Shown here in pieces: positions 25,077 through 35,644 of a stretch of 64,000 nt of DNA (position 1 is the stretch's first letter; the number at the start of each line of letters is the position of its first letter). The DNA comes from Acorus gramineus. Taxonomy: Eukaryota > Streptophyta > Magnoliopsida > Acorales > Acoraceae. The stretch is from assembly GCA_030737835.1 (NCBI GenBank), contig CM060856.1:5275022-5339021 (forward strand), read 5' to 3'. Both the position numbers and the translations under genes were made by a program. Below the pieces are notes generated by a model that had not been told where the DNA came from, made no database searches, and saw only the letters and a program-made list of their open reading frames with translations.

Positions 25077-26033
25077 CTAAAGCTTGAACACTGAACGGAG
25101 TAGTGCAATCCTCGCACTGGGCCTGCTCTCCAGCATCCAAACCCTGCGCTGCTTGACGTTGAAAAAGAATTGCAGGGCGAGCACATAGAGCTCACTATCA
25201 GGGTCAATCTCAGGCATCTGTTGGAGGGACGCAAAACATTCTTCGATTGTGGGTGGGGGTGGTACCAATCTCGCATGCGGACCGTGAGCATGTGCGCTTG
25301 CTTGGCTGGTAGCGGAGGCTGCAATCCGATCAAGCACTCCATCAATCTTCTCCACAAAGTCCTGAGCCCCTGATTTTCTCCTCGACTTGGATGGGCAATG
25401 ACGTTTGCGTCTCATTGAGGATATGGGTTCATTCAAATTATCCTCAGACTCAACACAGACAGGGTCATCCATTGGGGTTTCAGGAATGGATGAGGGGGAG
25501 AATGGGGATGCAGTCGGGTAGGGGGTCTGGGACGTGGACGCAAAGTTGCCCATGTCATCGAGAAGGGAATCTCCAGTGGCCGGAGTGAATTGGTGCTCCC
25601 CTGTGGCCGTGACCCCCCCAAACAGCTGTTCCATCTCATCAGAATGAGCAAAGGGTTTGTATCTGAACTGTTTCACCTCTGGATTAGCCTGTACACCCAA
25701 TAATTATGGATTTATTATGTATTTCTCAAGCATATGCAAACCTATAAATGAATAAAGATTACCTTAATCTGCTCATCCCATCTCTCCTGGTCCATCTGCA
25801 CTGTTTGTCCAGGGGCAACCTCTCCTATGCCAGTTATGGAAATCAGTTTCTTCCAGGCATTCCATTGTTTCCTCAGCATGTCCCAGTAATTCTTGAATTG
25901 CCTCTGATCGTAATTTGTCATATTCTTGTTATTAAACTCTTCCCTCACCTAATTTGACTTGTTCTAAACATAAGTCAATGAACAGCTTTTTCATATCCGC
26001 ACTCCATGAAGCCCTACCAGTCCTAGAATCCAT
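25077..26033 (-). pseudogene. PIF ORF1, Myb/SANT-like DNA-binding protein, frame-broken
   Basis: The ATG at 26033 opens MDSRTGRASWSADMKKLFID, the start of a Myb/SANT-like (Myb_DNA-bind_3) domain, continuing as LCLEQVKL. Helix 2-3 (YDQRQFKNYWDMLRKQWNAW) follows at about 25950-25760 in another frame, so a one-base shift near 25955 must be assumed unless a tiny intron lies there. A further exon, 25690-25077, encodes a low-complexity acidic/Ser-Pro region and then KRRHCPSKSRRK-like basic residues and a C-terminal helical part (IEECFASLQQMPEIDPDSEL). This layout is standard for Harbinger ORF1, which binds TIRs and brings the transposase to the nucleus. Confidence 0.75.
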
Positions 26034-26708
26034 TTTCTACATTCCAAACAAAATTAAAAAAAGATGTTATAACCATTGATTACCTTAAGCTAAAAATAAG
26101 GGTGAATCCGAATACAAAAGGGATGCCGTTTATACCAGGCATATGTGATTGATGTGAAAATCCATTAGTACGGATTTGAGAACAGTGTATGAAAAGAAGA
26201 TGTTGTCCACTACATCAAGTGCAATGCAAAAACACATCAAGAGAATGAAGAAAGACCATTTCAAATGCAATTATAGGATATGTTAAAAAATGTCTAATGC
26301 ACTGGTTATTTTCATATAAAAAAAACAAAAATTAATTTGTTCTAGATCGAAGCATTATTGTGTTCTGAACAACAGTAGGTGCTTTTATTTTATAAGCAAT
26401 AAGAGCCACAGGAGTAGATTGAACTAAACTCTATTATATTGTGTACCCTGCTGAAGCATTTATGCCACTGATCCAGTGGCAGAACATACACATCATGTTG
26501 TCCGCCATAAAATCTAAATTGTCAAGACTTTAGACCCATTCTATCCCTGTCTCTTGCTTAGTTTGTTTTTTAATATAATTTTTGATTTGCCAAAACTTTT
26601 GTGATTAGAATTATGCATTTAAATTATAATTTTTAATAATGTCCTGTTGATTATTGGGCTTGCCATCATTTTACCTGTGACTAATGCTTTATCATTCCAT
26701 CTTGACAG

Positions 26709-27925
26709 CCAATGAGCATGGTATTGCCCGGTGTCGTTGGATTCAGGTTGTCGGGGAAATTGCAAAATGGGGTCACGGCTACTGACTTGGTTTTAACTCT
26801 TACCCAAATGTTGCGGAAGCATGGTGTTGTCAGGAAATTTGTTGAATTCTATGGTAATCTCTACCTTCCTGGCAATTTCTATTTGAGTAGAATCTATTTA
26901 CCATCATGGTTATTGTGTCCTTTCATTTATTTAGCTTACATGGTGTTGTTGGGAAATTTGTTGAATTCTATGGTAATCTCAGTTCATCTATGTGCTGGTA
27001 CATGAACTGGAATGTGATAAAGCACTTAAGCTTTGGTGGAGTATAGGCATCAGATAAACACCTTCCTGACATTTTCTATTTGAGTAGAATCTACTTACCA
27101 TCATGGTTATTGTGCCTTTTCATTCATTTAGCTTATTTTATTCAATTTAGAGGGTGAAGCACTTCTTGAACAATTATCATTAGGTGAAAAAATATTCTTC
27201 AAATTTGAACCACAATTTGCCAGATTGTCATTTGCAAATGATTCTCATATTTCAATTATTTCATGGGCATGTTTCTTCATAAAAAAATCTCATAGGCATA
27301 AATTGCATGATTCTGTTGAACTTTATTCGAGGCTTCTCCATTTTTTTCATTTGATTGCTAATTAATTCTAATATATTGCTTTATTTACATACTTGTACAT
27401 CTACAAGGACATGGATAAGATCCTACAGATTTGTCATGTTCTGAATTTCTTTGATTATTGTAAAAAAAAAAATCAAAGCATTATCATTCTCTTGTTAGTT
27501 CTGTCCATGGACTTCAATCTTCTGGCCATTTGACATTCCTCCCCACCTGTTTGGAGACTGTTATGACGGTGAAGGGCAAAATTTTTGAAAAGCACCATCT
27601 ATTTCAGACGGGAGTTTCCAAATTTTTATCTGTCAATGCCTAACCAGAATGATGGAGCATATATGTATGTAATCCTGCAGTGTATTTGTGCTTCTTCAAC
27701 TAGTTCCATATCCCATTCAGGAACTGAGAGTACTACAAAAATATTTAATATTTAATTTCTCAATTTCTACTATTCCTTCCTTCACTCAACAATTATGCTC
27801 TCTTTCTGTATATAAGTAATCACTTTACATTCTTTTTTAAACTTTTTTATTTTCACTTAGGTGGTGGCATGAGTGAACTTTCACTGGCTGATAGGGCTAC
27901 TATTGCTAATATGTCGCCTGAGTAC
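26709..27925 (+). pseudogene. Captured aconitase gene fragment (two exons plus intron)
   Basis: Exon-like 26709-26853 encodes [20 protein letters not shown] followed by [20 protein letters not shown] and VRKFVEFYG. After a GT-AG intron, 27861-27925 encodes [20 protein letters not shown] and YGAT, then the match stops and a stop codon follows. These are consecutive segments of plant aconitate hydratase. Ends coincide with splice sites on the left and a mid-exon break on the right. Retention of the intron shows a genomic, not mRNA, origin. The intron has a partial internal duplication (about 26820-26980). The strand is opposite to the transposition genes. The fragment lacks the [4Fe-4S] cysteines and cannot be an enzyme. 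Confidence 0.88.
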
Positions 27926-29175
27926 GGAGCTACCATTTCACTAATGAAGCCATAATCATATATAATCTTTCCTGGGAACAGTGCGCCAAAAAAAATGTCA
28001 ATTGAGCAATGTAAGGTTCTGGCTTCTAACACATCAGTAAGCACTGTCTATCAGATCCAACTATTTTTGGAATGAACAGGTATTAGTAAACAAACATAAA
28101 AGTTAAAGACATGCATGTGAGCGGACAAGCAAATTTCACTCATCCATTAGCACATAAAAATATGAGAACATAACAATTTTCGATTGACTAAATCCAAGCC
28201 TTGAAGAAGGCCCAAAAGACCAAAACATAAAATCAATTAAGCAAAAGAATCCAAGATCACCACAAACAAGTTAGCTGATATGTTTGAATTGAAATTAGAG
28301 TGTATTTAAATTTTTTGTGGTAGTTATGGCCAAGTTAGCTGATCTGTTTGAAGCCTATGTAGATGTATTTTTATTCCATTTCTTTAACATCACTCCACAC
28401 AAGTTCCTAATGAAGATCCTATACACAGCCCAAAAGACCAAAACATTGGGTTTCATTCATTTAAGGGTCTCGAAAGGCTTGGTCATTGGATGTTAATACA
28501 CCTGATAAACAGAGGGAGGTAATTTTCAGAGATTGAACCTCATATACAGACACAACTGGAATTCCTAATGAAGATCAACTTCTTCAAAGATCAACAATAT
28601 CATTTTTTTTAAGAACATAGGCAGTACACTCACCCCCATGGGAGGATCCAACACAGAGATAATACCACAAATCTTTAAATACACCAATAAAAAAAATGAT
28701 AAACTACATAAAATCCCACAAGAAAAATCAGGTTTTCCACTTAAAAAGCAATCAATCACCTACCATTGAATTACAAAAACAAATGTTTTCATCGACCAAA
28801 CCCTATAGATTAATCTGTAGTAAACCCTAAACACTTTATTCCTTTTTATTCCTTTTAACCTATGATAATTTATTATTTAAAAATTAACAAGATGAGATCT
28901 CAAGAAACCTATGGATATATATCACAACATAAATTTGAAAAACATGGATATAATTCATACTCAACTCTCATATACATTAGATCAACAGATCATAATAACA
29001 TAGGCATGAACAGAGGAGAAATAGAAAATTTTACTTTGATAGTTGGCTGGGGAGCAGATCCAAAGAGGCTTTGGAGCAGATCGGAGTGTCGGATCTGTTT
29101 GTTGGAGACAGTGAGAGGGAGATCGGCCCCTGTATCTTCTTCACGTCAGGTGAGGAGGTAGCAGATCGGGGTGAG

Positions 29176-29253
29176 GGATCGGTCGACAAACATCAAGGTT
29201 TTCTCGAAGGGGATCGGTCGACGAACATCAAGGTTTTCTCGAAGGGGATCGGT
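29176..29253. repeat. 35-bp tandem repeat near the right end of the Harbinger element
   Basis: Units beginning GGATCGGTCGAC start at 29176 and 29211 and a partial third at 29246. Short GATCGG words also recur in 29040-29170. The cluster may be a subterminal binding region or part of a promoter for the minus-strand genes. Confidence 0.75.
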
Positions 29254-29648
29254 GTGTGATTTTGGTTATCAGCGCAGAAGAATCCATACATCGAGCTGGG
29301 ATGGTGTCCTTTAGGGTTTCTGCATCGTCTCAGCTTCGAAGCACTTGAAATCGGCGCAGCGTAAAGAAGGAGAGAGAAGGAAGTGATCGTGGGCGTGGGT
29401 TTAAATACCGCCCGTAATAACTTGATGTTTGCAGGGGCAATTTTGTCTTTTCACAGATGAAGCGAATCGAAGAAGGCGTTTCACGGGTATTTAAGTGAGG
29501 CAACCATCACTGAAAATTAACTACCCAAAATCACTGAATGAGGGATGAAAACAGCACTTATATGTGACCCAACCAAACACAATTAACTCATATATTCAGC
29601 ATTAATCTGAATAAGTACCTAATTTAAGTGCAACCAAACAGCACCTAA

Positions 29649-30173
29649 GTGTAAATTTCATTTCGAAATATGAAAGTAAAACATATACTTCAATAGAATT
29701 ACCATGTTATAAAGGATCATCGAACAATGTCAATGCAATGAACAAGAACACAATGATTTGAATTGTATACGATTCACATGATACACACAATTACAATTAA
29801 ATGATGCCCCCAGACAAAGCGTTCATTTTATATTACAATTCAAGTTCATTTTATAGTCAATCTCTATAATCTCATATACTATTGTAAATAAAAGTTAAAT
29901 TTTTTTATTTCTTTAAAGAAAAAATTATATTATTGTATTTTAATTTATATTTTATTTTATATATATAACAGTACGTATTTAGTGTATAGTATTTAAAAAA
30001 ATGATGTAGATTATGAACGGGCTGCACATAGATTTCTCAAACCCTATTACTTCTTAACGAATAATAATAAAAAAAACTGCTAATACTTACATGATACGAG
30101 ATAATAAAATCAAAACGATCCGTTAATACAATTTACAAATTCTATACACAAAGCAAGCCCTCCCCAACAAAAT
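29649..30173. other. Intergenic between the Harbinger element and DUF1442 gene, nothing seen
   Basis: AT-rich, contains the 3' flank of the minus-strand DUF1442 gene only. Confidence 0.5.
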
Positions 30174-30826
30174 TCATGGCCGTCTGAACACATGCTCCTC
30201 TCCAGTGACCTGATCGACGTGCTTAATCCACCGACCCCTCCCGGGCACCACCGACCCCTCCAACCCCGCCACGTGTACGATCTCGATCCCCCTCCCGATC
30301 GGCAACACTACCGATCTCACCACGCGCCTCCCCTCCCCAACCAACCCCCGCCATCTGATCCGTGTACCCCCACCACCCACACACACCACCACAGCCCCTC
30401 TCCCCCCCATCCGCGCTAACCCCAAAACCCTCCCGATCTCCTCCCTCCTCTTCCCGTCCACCACCAAGAAATCCACCCCCGCCGCTATCCCCCCCATCTC
30501 CTCACCCATAACCACCACCTCCGCCGACACGACCGCCCCCTCCGCTGAGACGGCGGAGATGTACTCCGACCTGGACGCCTCGTCCGGGACCACGCACACG
30601 TGTCTCCCGCGCGTGTGCGAGGCGGCGATCGAGAGTCCCAGGCTCGCTTCGACGCCGTCCCCGCTCGACCACGACTCCAGTATCACCTGCGCCCTCCAAC
30701 CCCCCGCCATGGCCGCGACGAGCTCCGCCACGTTTGATCCAACGGAGGGTCCGTGTTGGCCGTCCGATAGGGCTTTCACCGTGTCGATGTAGGCCTTCGT
30801 TGCCGTCTCTGGACACCATACCAACT

Positions 30827-30830
<4 letters not shown>
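30174..30830 (-). CDS. DUF1442 family protein, intact
   Basis: Single exon, 218 residues, starting MKLVWCPETATKAYIDTVKA and ending GEEHVFRRP. Family blocks are ELVAAMAGGWRAQVILESWS, GLSIAASHTRGRHVCVVPDE, GVDFLVVDGKRREE, RGAVVVCVG and RWIKHVDQVTGEEHVF. The fold is predicted to be Rossmann-like, related to SAM-dependent methyltransferases, with no proven activity. I chose the ATG at 30830 rather than the upstream in-frame ATG at 30863, because the intervening residues (SEREREREREM) are only translated GA repeat and relatives begin MKLVW. The (GA)n sits directly before the start codon. It is the paralogue of the broken gene at 12473. Coding GC is high compared with the flanks. Confidence 0.88.
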
Positions 30831-30861
<31 letters not shown>

Positions 30862-31556
30862 AAATTTGATTTGTTTTTTTTTTTGGGGACTCGTTTGGGG
30901 CCGCTTTTAAATGGAAGAAAACGTTGACATTTCTAACTGTTATCACGCGTTTCCTGCACTACCCCTGTAGGTTTCCTAAATTACAGCAAAAAGTGACTCA
31001 TTCAGGTGATGACAAAGGGGTAATATAGTAAGTAGCTAAGATTCCCAGTATATGGTGACACAACAGCCGGACAGACGTACTCACATACGGAAGTCACTGA
31101 TGAGTCGGATGACGTCATGTTTTTTAAAGTGATTTTGCCACGTCAGCGATGATCGTAAACTCGAGACTTGGTCTATGGGAAAGGCTGACGTGGCTGCTCG
31201 TATTGTCAAACCGTCTGAAAAGGAAGGGATTGGCGTATATGGTGTCTGCAGCCCGAGCATTACCGAAACGTGACTGCCAAGTTTTAATCTCGACCGTCCG
31301 ATTGAGATCGTGCGTCCTAATACGACAAATCCACGTAGGTACAAAGTACTTAAGCAGTATTATATATTTCTTACATACAACTTGCTATTTTTTTTTTTTA
31401 TCACATTTTGAGTCAAAAAGCTCGGCTATGCTATATCACATGTATATATAATTCGAAGTTAATCTGTTATACTTGTTGTCACGTATTGATTAATTATTGA
31501 GTTTCATATATTCAATACAGTTGGCAAGTAGAGTCAACCAAAAGAGACACAAAAAT

Positions 31557-31980
31557 ATCTCAAACGTGACCCAACAACGAAGTTAAACAGTGACAGGTAA
31601 TATTGCCGCAACGATTCCAAGTTGCTCGTAGAAGAGATTTTTTTTTTTAGATAATGTTACGTAAGTTTTATTTTTCATTCTCAATTTTAATCTATATATA
31701 TTTTTAATTTTTTAAAAATATTATATTTAATCTAATAAGTATATATTTTTATAAAAAAATGAAATATATATATTTTAATGAATTACATGTATACATTTAT
31801 AAAAAAAATTATTAAAGTTTATATTTTATTAATGTGAGTATATATTAAGTGATTTTCTATCAATAAATAGGAAACTGTGTATGAAAAAAACACTATTTCA
31901 AACGTGACCCAACAACAAAGTTTAACAGTAACAGGTGATAATATCAAAACAATTCCAAGTTGCAGGTAAGAAAGATTTAT
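31557..31980. repeat. Direct repeat of about 85 bp (31557-31640 and 31893-31980)
   Basis: Both copies share TTTCAAACGTGACCCAACAA (first copy TCTC at its start), CAGTGACAGGT/CAGTAACAGGT and GATTCCAAGTTGC/AATTCCAAGTTGC. They are separated by about 250 bp of A/T-rich sequence, so a segmental duplication or the arms of an insertion. Confidence 0.65.
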
Positions 31981-32264
31981 TTTTTGTACGCGGAATCACA
32001 AGAAAGCAAGACATCACTTTATGGTGATCATGTAAAAAGGTGGATCAAGTGGGTTGTTAAAGATAAATTGTTGAAGAGAATTTATGTGAAACTGATTCTA
32101 TACATATAGGTTTGGGACCTCCGTACGACAAAGCGACCCCTTGAAAGGGTGGTTAGAGAGCAAGTTGGGTCATCCATGATCCTTTTTTTGGACGAATTGA
32201 TATGTCTGGGTTCAGTGTACTTGTTGACTAACTAAATTGAAACGGCCAGATAAACGTAGATATC

Positions 32265-32814
32265 GGTAAGCTTGTCAATTATCTAAAAAAAATATCTGTA
32301 TTCGATTCGAATTTATATTCAAAAATTCAAAAAATATTCGATATTCAAAAATGTGTATCCGTATCTGAACAAAATTATCCGTGTCCAAAAATTTTTTTGA
32401 ATCGAATCAGATATAGTTTATATCCGATCCAAACAATATCTGTATCCGAACTGTTATTTTATTTATATATGTTAGAATTAGTTTCAACCCTTAGATGAAA
32501 ATCCAATGGCTCATGATTTAGGACAAAACACAAAGATATTTAACCATGTTGGATACTTGTTTAACTATATTAGGATTTATGTTTTTATGTCTTTGATGGA
32601 TACCTATTTAACCATGTTAGGACTTAAGATTTTATAAATTCTTTATATTTTAATCTGGTTTGGATATTATCTGAATCCGTATCCGGATTTTTGGATCGGA
32701 TATGTGTTTTGGAATATCCGTCGAATATCGGATACGGATATTTTTTCGGATATTCAATTCGGATACGGATACGGATATGAGCCTATCGATCCGTATTCGT
32801 CCGATTGACAGGCC
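32265..32814. mobile_element. MITE-like element rich in GGATACGGATA words
   Basis: The ends read GGTAAGCTTGTCAATTATC and the complement of GGCCTGTCAATCGG; TAGATA flanks both sides (32257-32262 and 32815-32820), with the next two bases differing. Subterminal repeats of ATCCGTATCCG appear in both orientations. It resembles known hAT-type short elements in layout (about 8-bp duplication), but the class is inferred. Confidence 0.55.
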
Positions 32815-32889
32815 TAGATACTGGCCTACAAAAAGCGTGTTATGGGATTTTTTTTTTCTTCGAGTTATATTATGGATCAATTTGATTTT

Positions 32890-33245
32890 TTTTTAGGAAA
32901 TAATTTAGTAGGTTGTTAAAGATTTATCTCACCTAATAATTATATCCTTACATAAATTGTTTGTGTTTTGAAATAAGTGTGAGAGATACCTGTGTAATAT
33001 AATAAATGTGACATATGTTTGGATTGTGTGTGATACTATTAGATGAGATAAATTTTTTAAAATAATACATAATGATAGTTTTATCTATGACTTAAATAAA
33101 CTCTAATAAACAATTTCATTACCCCCTTAAAAGTTATTGGGGTTATGGTTTATCTAAATTAATATGGCTATGGGAGTTTATTTTTATAAAAACAAATAGT
33201 TTTTTTTATATTCTCTTTTATTCTCCAGTTATATCTCACCTCAAA
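32890..33245. mobile_element. Degenerate copy of the MITE family found at 61398
   Basis: Shares GAGATAAATTTTTTAAAAT, AATAAGTGTGAGAGATA and the TCTTTTATTCTCC end with the copies at 60431 and 61398, in the same order. Ends are not preserved. Confidence 0.55.
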
Positions 33246-33811
33246 TGGGGATTGAAAAACATAGAAATAACTTTTATTATTAGTTGGCACACGTTTTAAT
33301 AAAATTGAAAATAAATAGTTGATAAGAAATGTTTAATATATTTTAACTTTTGAATTTTTTTACGCCATGGAAAAAAATGAAAATAATTCCTTTTGGTCAT
33401 TTAAAAAACCATTCTTATATAAAATAATTCTATGTTAGAAAATGATATGCCAATCTCATTTGCAGTTCACTTCACCCTAGTTTTTTAAAATTAAATGTTT
33501 TTATTGAAGTACATATTACTATACGAAATAAAGTATACACTAATATACAATTTTTTTTTTATTTGAAAAAATAAAAGTCATGTACTATAACAGAATCTTG
33601 TAAAATATAATAGCACAGTATATAATGGTTGTAAATGGTGTAGAAGAACGTTAGAAAATGTCTCATCTTTCGCTTGAGATCATGCAAAGGATTTTTGTCT
33701 GGCAATTTAAATCATACGAACATGGACCACAACGGATCAAAAAAGCAGCCCATCCCGAAAAAATAAATAAAAATACACGAAACATCATCCGAACGAGTCA
33801 ACCGAGTCAAG

Positions 33812-35644
33812 ATGCATTCGGTGTACGCGCAGGCGAACCACCAACCCGACCCGGGTCCGTCACCGACTCAACACCACCACCACCACCTCCACCGCCTCCT
33901 CCGCCGCTGCCGGACCCCCCGCGACGCCGACCAGGTTCACGCCCTCCTCATCACCACCGGCCACTCCCGCAACCCCTCAACCCTCCTCCGCCTCTCCTCC
34001 TCCCCCCGCCCTCCCCACCGCCGCCTCGCCCGCCGCCTCCTCCTCCTCTCCACCCGCCCCTTCTTCTGGAACCGCCTCATCAGCTCCTCCTCACGCGGCG
34101 GCGGCGGAGCTGATGAGGCGATCCTCCTCTTCTCTCTCATGCTCGAGTCCGGCGTCTCCCCCGATCGGTTCTCCGTCTCTCTCGCTCTCAACGCCTGCTC
34201 GCGCCTCCGCTTCTCGAGCGAGGGAACCCAAATACATTCTTTCATGGTGAAGAGAGAGTCCGCGATTTCATCGGACGTGTTTTTGAACAATTGTTTGATG
34301 AGCTTCTACTGTCGGTGCGGGCGCGTGAGCCTCGCCCGACGAGTGTTTGATCGAATGCGCGAGAGAGATTCGGTTTCGTGGAACACGATCATCGACGGCT
34401 ACGCGAAGGTTTCCGATATGGGTCGGGCTCTGGAGCTGTTCGAACGGATGGAACCGTCGGACCGGAACTCGATCACCTGGAATTCGATGATCGGTGGGTA
34501 TGCGCAATCGAGGGGTGGGATTGATTCCGCTCGGTCGCTCTTCGACCGAATGCCCGACTCGGACTCCATCTCGTGGAGCATCATGATCGACGGATACCTC
34601 AAACGTGGGGAATTCGATAAAGCGCTCGACTTGCTCGAGAGGACGCCCGGGAAGGACGATGTGGTCGTGTGGGCGAGTGTGGTCGATGCGTACGCCAAAC
34701 ATGGAAGGCTCGATGAAGCGCGCCATGTGTTCGACGGTGTCGCTGACAAAGACGTCGTCGTTTGGAACGTTATGATGTCGGGTTACGTTCAATGCGGAAT
34801 GTGCATTGAAGCATTGAATCTGTTTGATCGGATGCGAAGAGAAAGCGGATTGGCTCCCGATGACACGACACTTGCGACCGCTCTATCCGCGGTCGCTGAA
34901 TTGGGCTGCATCGAAGAAGGGGTGTCCATTCATCATTATGTGGAGAAGATTGGGCTTTCGTTGGAAGGAAAAGCAGGCGTCGCGCTTGTGCACATGTACG
35001 CAAAGTGTGGGCGGCTTGAGAAGGCAGTGCGTGTTTTCGAGGCCGTGGATTGCAAGAACATGGACCACTGGAACGTCATGATCGGAGGTCTCGCGGTTCA
35101 CGGATTGGGATCTTCGGCTCTCCAGATGTTCAAACGGATGTCAATGAAACCAGACGACATTACGTTTGTCAATGTGTTGAGCGCGTGCAGTCATGCGGGG
35201 CTGGTCGAGGAAGGGCTCGCGTGCTTTGAAGCGATGGAGGGAACGTATGGCGTGAGCCCGAAAGTGCAGCATTATGGGTGTTTGGTGGATTTACTGGGGC
35301 GGGCAGGGCGCGTGGAGGAGGCAAGGAGAGTGATCGATGGGATGCCAATGGAGCCAAACGACATTGTGTGGAGGTCTCTGATCAGCGCGTGCAGGAACCA
35401 TGGAGAGTTTCGGATGGGCAGGCGAGTTGCGACGCATTTGATTGAGACTGAGAAGGGGTCGCGTAGCGCGAGCCCGTACGTGCTTTTGTCGAATCTTTAT
35501 GCGGGGTGCGGGATGTGGGGGGAGGCTTACAGGGTGAGGGTGGTGATGAGGGAGAGGGAGATCAGGAAGGCGCCCGGACGCAGCTGGATCGAACTCAATG
35601 GCGTGGTTCATGAATTCGCAGTGAACCACATTTTGTGCAATTGA
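33812..35644 (+). CDS. CRR4: PLS-class PPR protein with E domain, CRR4-like
   Basis: Single exon, 610 residues. After a His/Pro/Arg-rich N-terminus (likely plastid transit peptide plus linker) come about 12 PPR motifs of P, L and S type, e.g. DSVSWNTIIDGYAKVSDMGR, NSITWNSMIGGYAQSRGGID, DVVVWNVMMSGYVQCGMC and DDITFVNVLSACSHAGLVEE. The C-terminal E-type domain runs from about residue 510 (PNDIVWRSLISACRNHGEF ... YVLLSNLYAGCGMW ... APGRSWIELNGVVHEF). There is no DYW domain. The repeat order and many residues (e.g. DHWNVMIGGLAVHGLG, VQHYGCLVDLL) match my memory of Arabidopsis CRR4, which specifies editing of the plastid ndhD start codon. Neighbouring a DUF1442 gene also matches At2g45350/At2g45360. 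Orthology is inferred. Strongly GC-rich coding sequence, typical for intronless PPR genes. Confidence 0.85.
   Translation: MHSVYAQANHQPDPGPSPTQHHHHHLHRLLRRCRTPRDADQVHALLITTGHSRNPSTLLRLSSSPRPPHRRLARRLLLLSTRPFFWNRLISSSSRGGGGADEAILLFSLMLESGVSPDRFSVSLALNACSRLRFSSEGTQIHSFMVKRESAISSDVFLNNCLMSFYCRCGRVSLARRVFDRMRERDSVSWNTIIDGYAKVSDMGRALELFERMEPSDRNSITWNSMIGGYAQSRGGIDSARSLFDRMPDSDSISWSIMIDGYLKRGEFDKALDLLERTPGKDDVVVWASVVDAYAKHGRLDEARHVFDGVADKDVVVWNVMMSGYVQCGMCIEALNLFDRMRRESGLAPDDTTLATALSAVAELGCIEEGVSIHHYVEKIGLSLEGKAGVALVHMYAKCGRLEKAVRVFEAVDCKNMDHWNVMIGGLAVHGLGSSALQMFKRMSMKPDDITFVNVLSACSHAGLVEEGLACFEAMEGTYGVSPKVQHYGCLVDLLGRAGRVEEARRVIDGMPMEPNDIVWRSLISACRNHGEFRMGRRVATHLIETEKGSRSASPYVLLSNLYAGCGMWGEAYRVRVVMREREIRKAPGRSWIELNGVVHEFAVNHILCN

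Larger units (their letters stand above)
22074..29648. mobile_element. PIF/Harbinger transposon, 7.57 kb, with gene cargo
   Basis: TAA at 22074-22076 and 29646-29648 flanks an element (22077-29645) whose ends are GGTGCTGTTTGGTAGC and the complement of GGTGCTGTTTGGTTGC: a 14-16 bp TIR and 3-bp TAA duplication, as known for PIF/Harbinger. Inside, on the minus strand, are a DDE_4 transposase, a Myb/SANT-like ORF1 and a GRF-zinc-finger gene. On the plus strand is an aconitase gene fragment. The 29040-29260 end has 35-bp tandem repeats; 24830-25010 holds degenerate repeats of AACATCCATACATAAACC. Frame breaks in both transposition genes suggest the copy is no longer autonomous, but the near-perfect TIRs and TSD argue for recent insertion. 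Confidence 0.88.
30831..33811. other. Intergenic region with repeats, no gene seen
   Basis: Contains the divergent promoter space of the DUF1442 (-) and PPR (+) genes, a diverged duplication (31557/31893), a MITE (32265) and an old MITE relic (32890). No ORF resembles a family. Confidence 0.5.

Noticed and set aside
26712-27005. 97-codon ORF starting in the aconitase-like exon as a short gene
   Set aside because: Coding similarity stops at the splice donor at 26854; the rest is intron read-through, so it is a fragment and not a small gene.
33658-34113. Proline-rich ORF overlapping the start of the PPR gene
   Set aside because: Other frame of the GC-rich N-terminus of the CRR4-like gene; PPR motifs clearly fix the coding frame.
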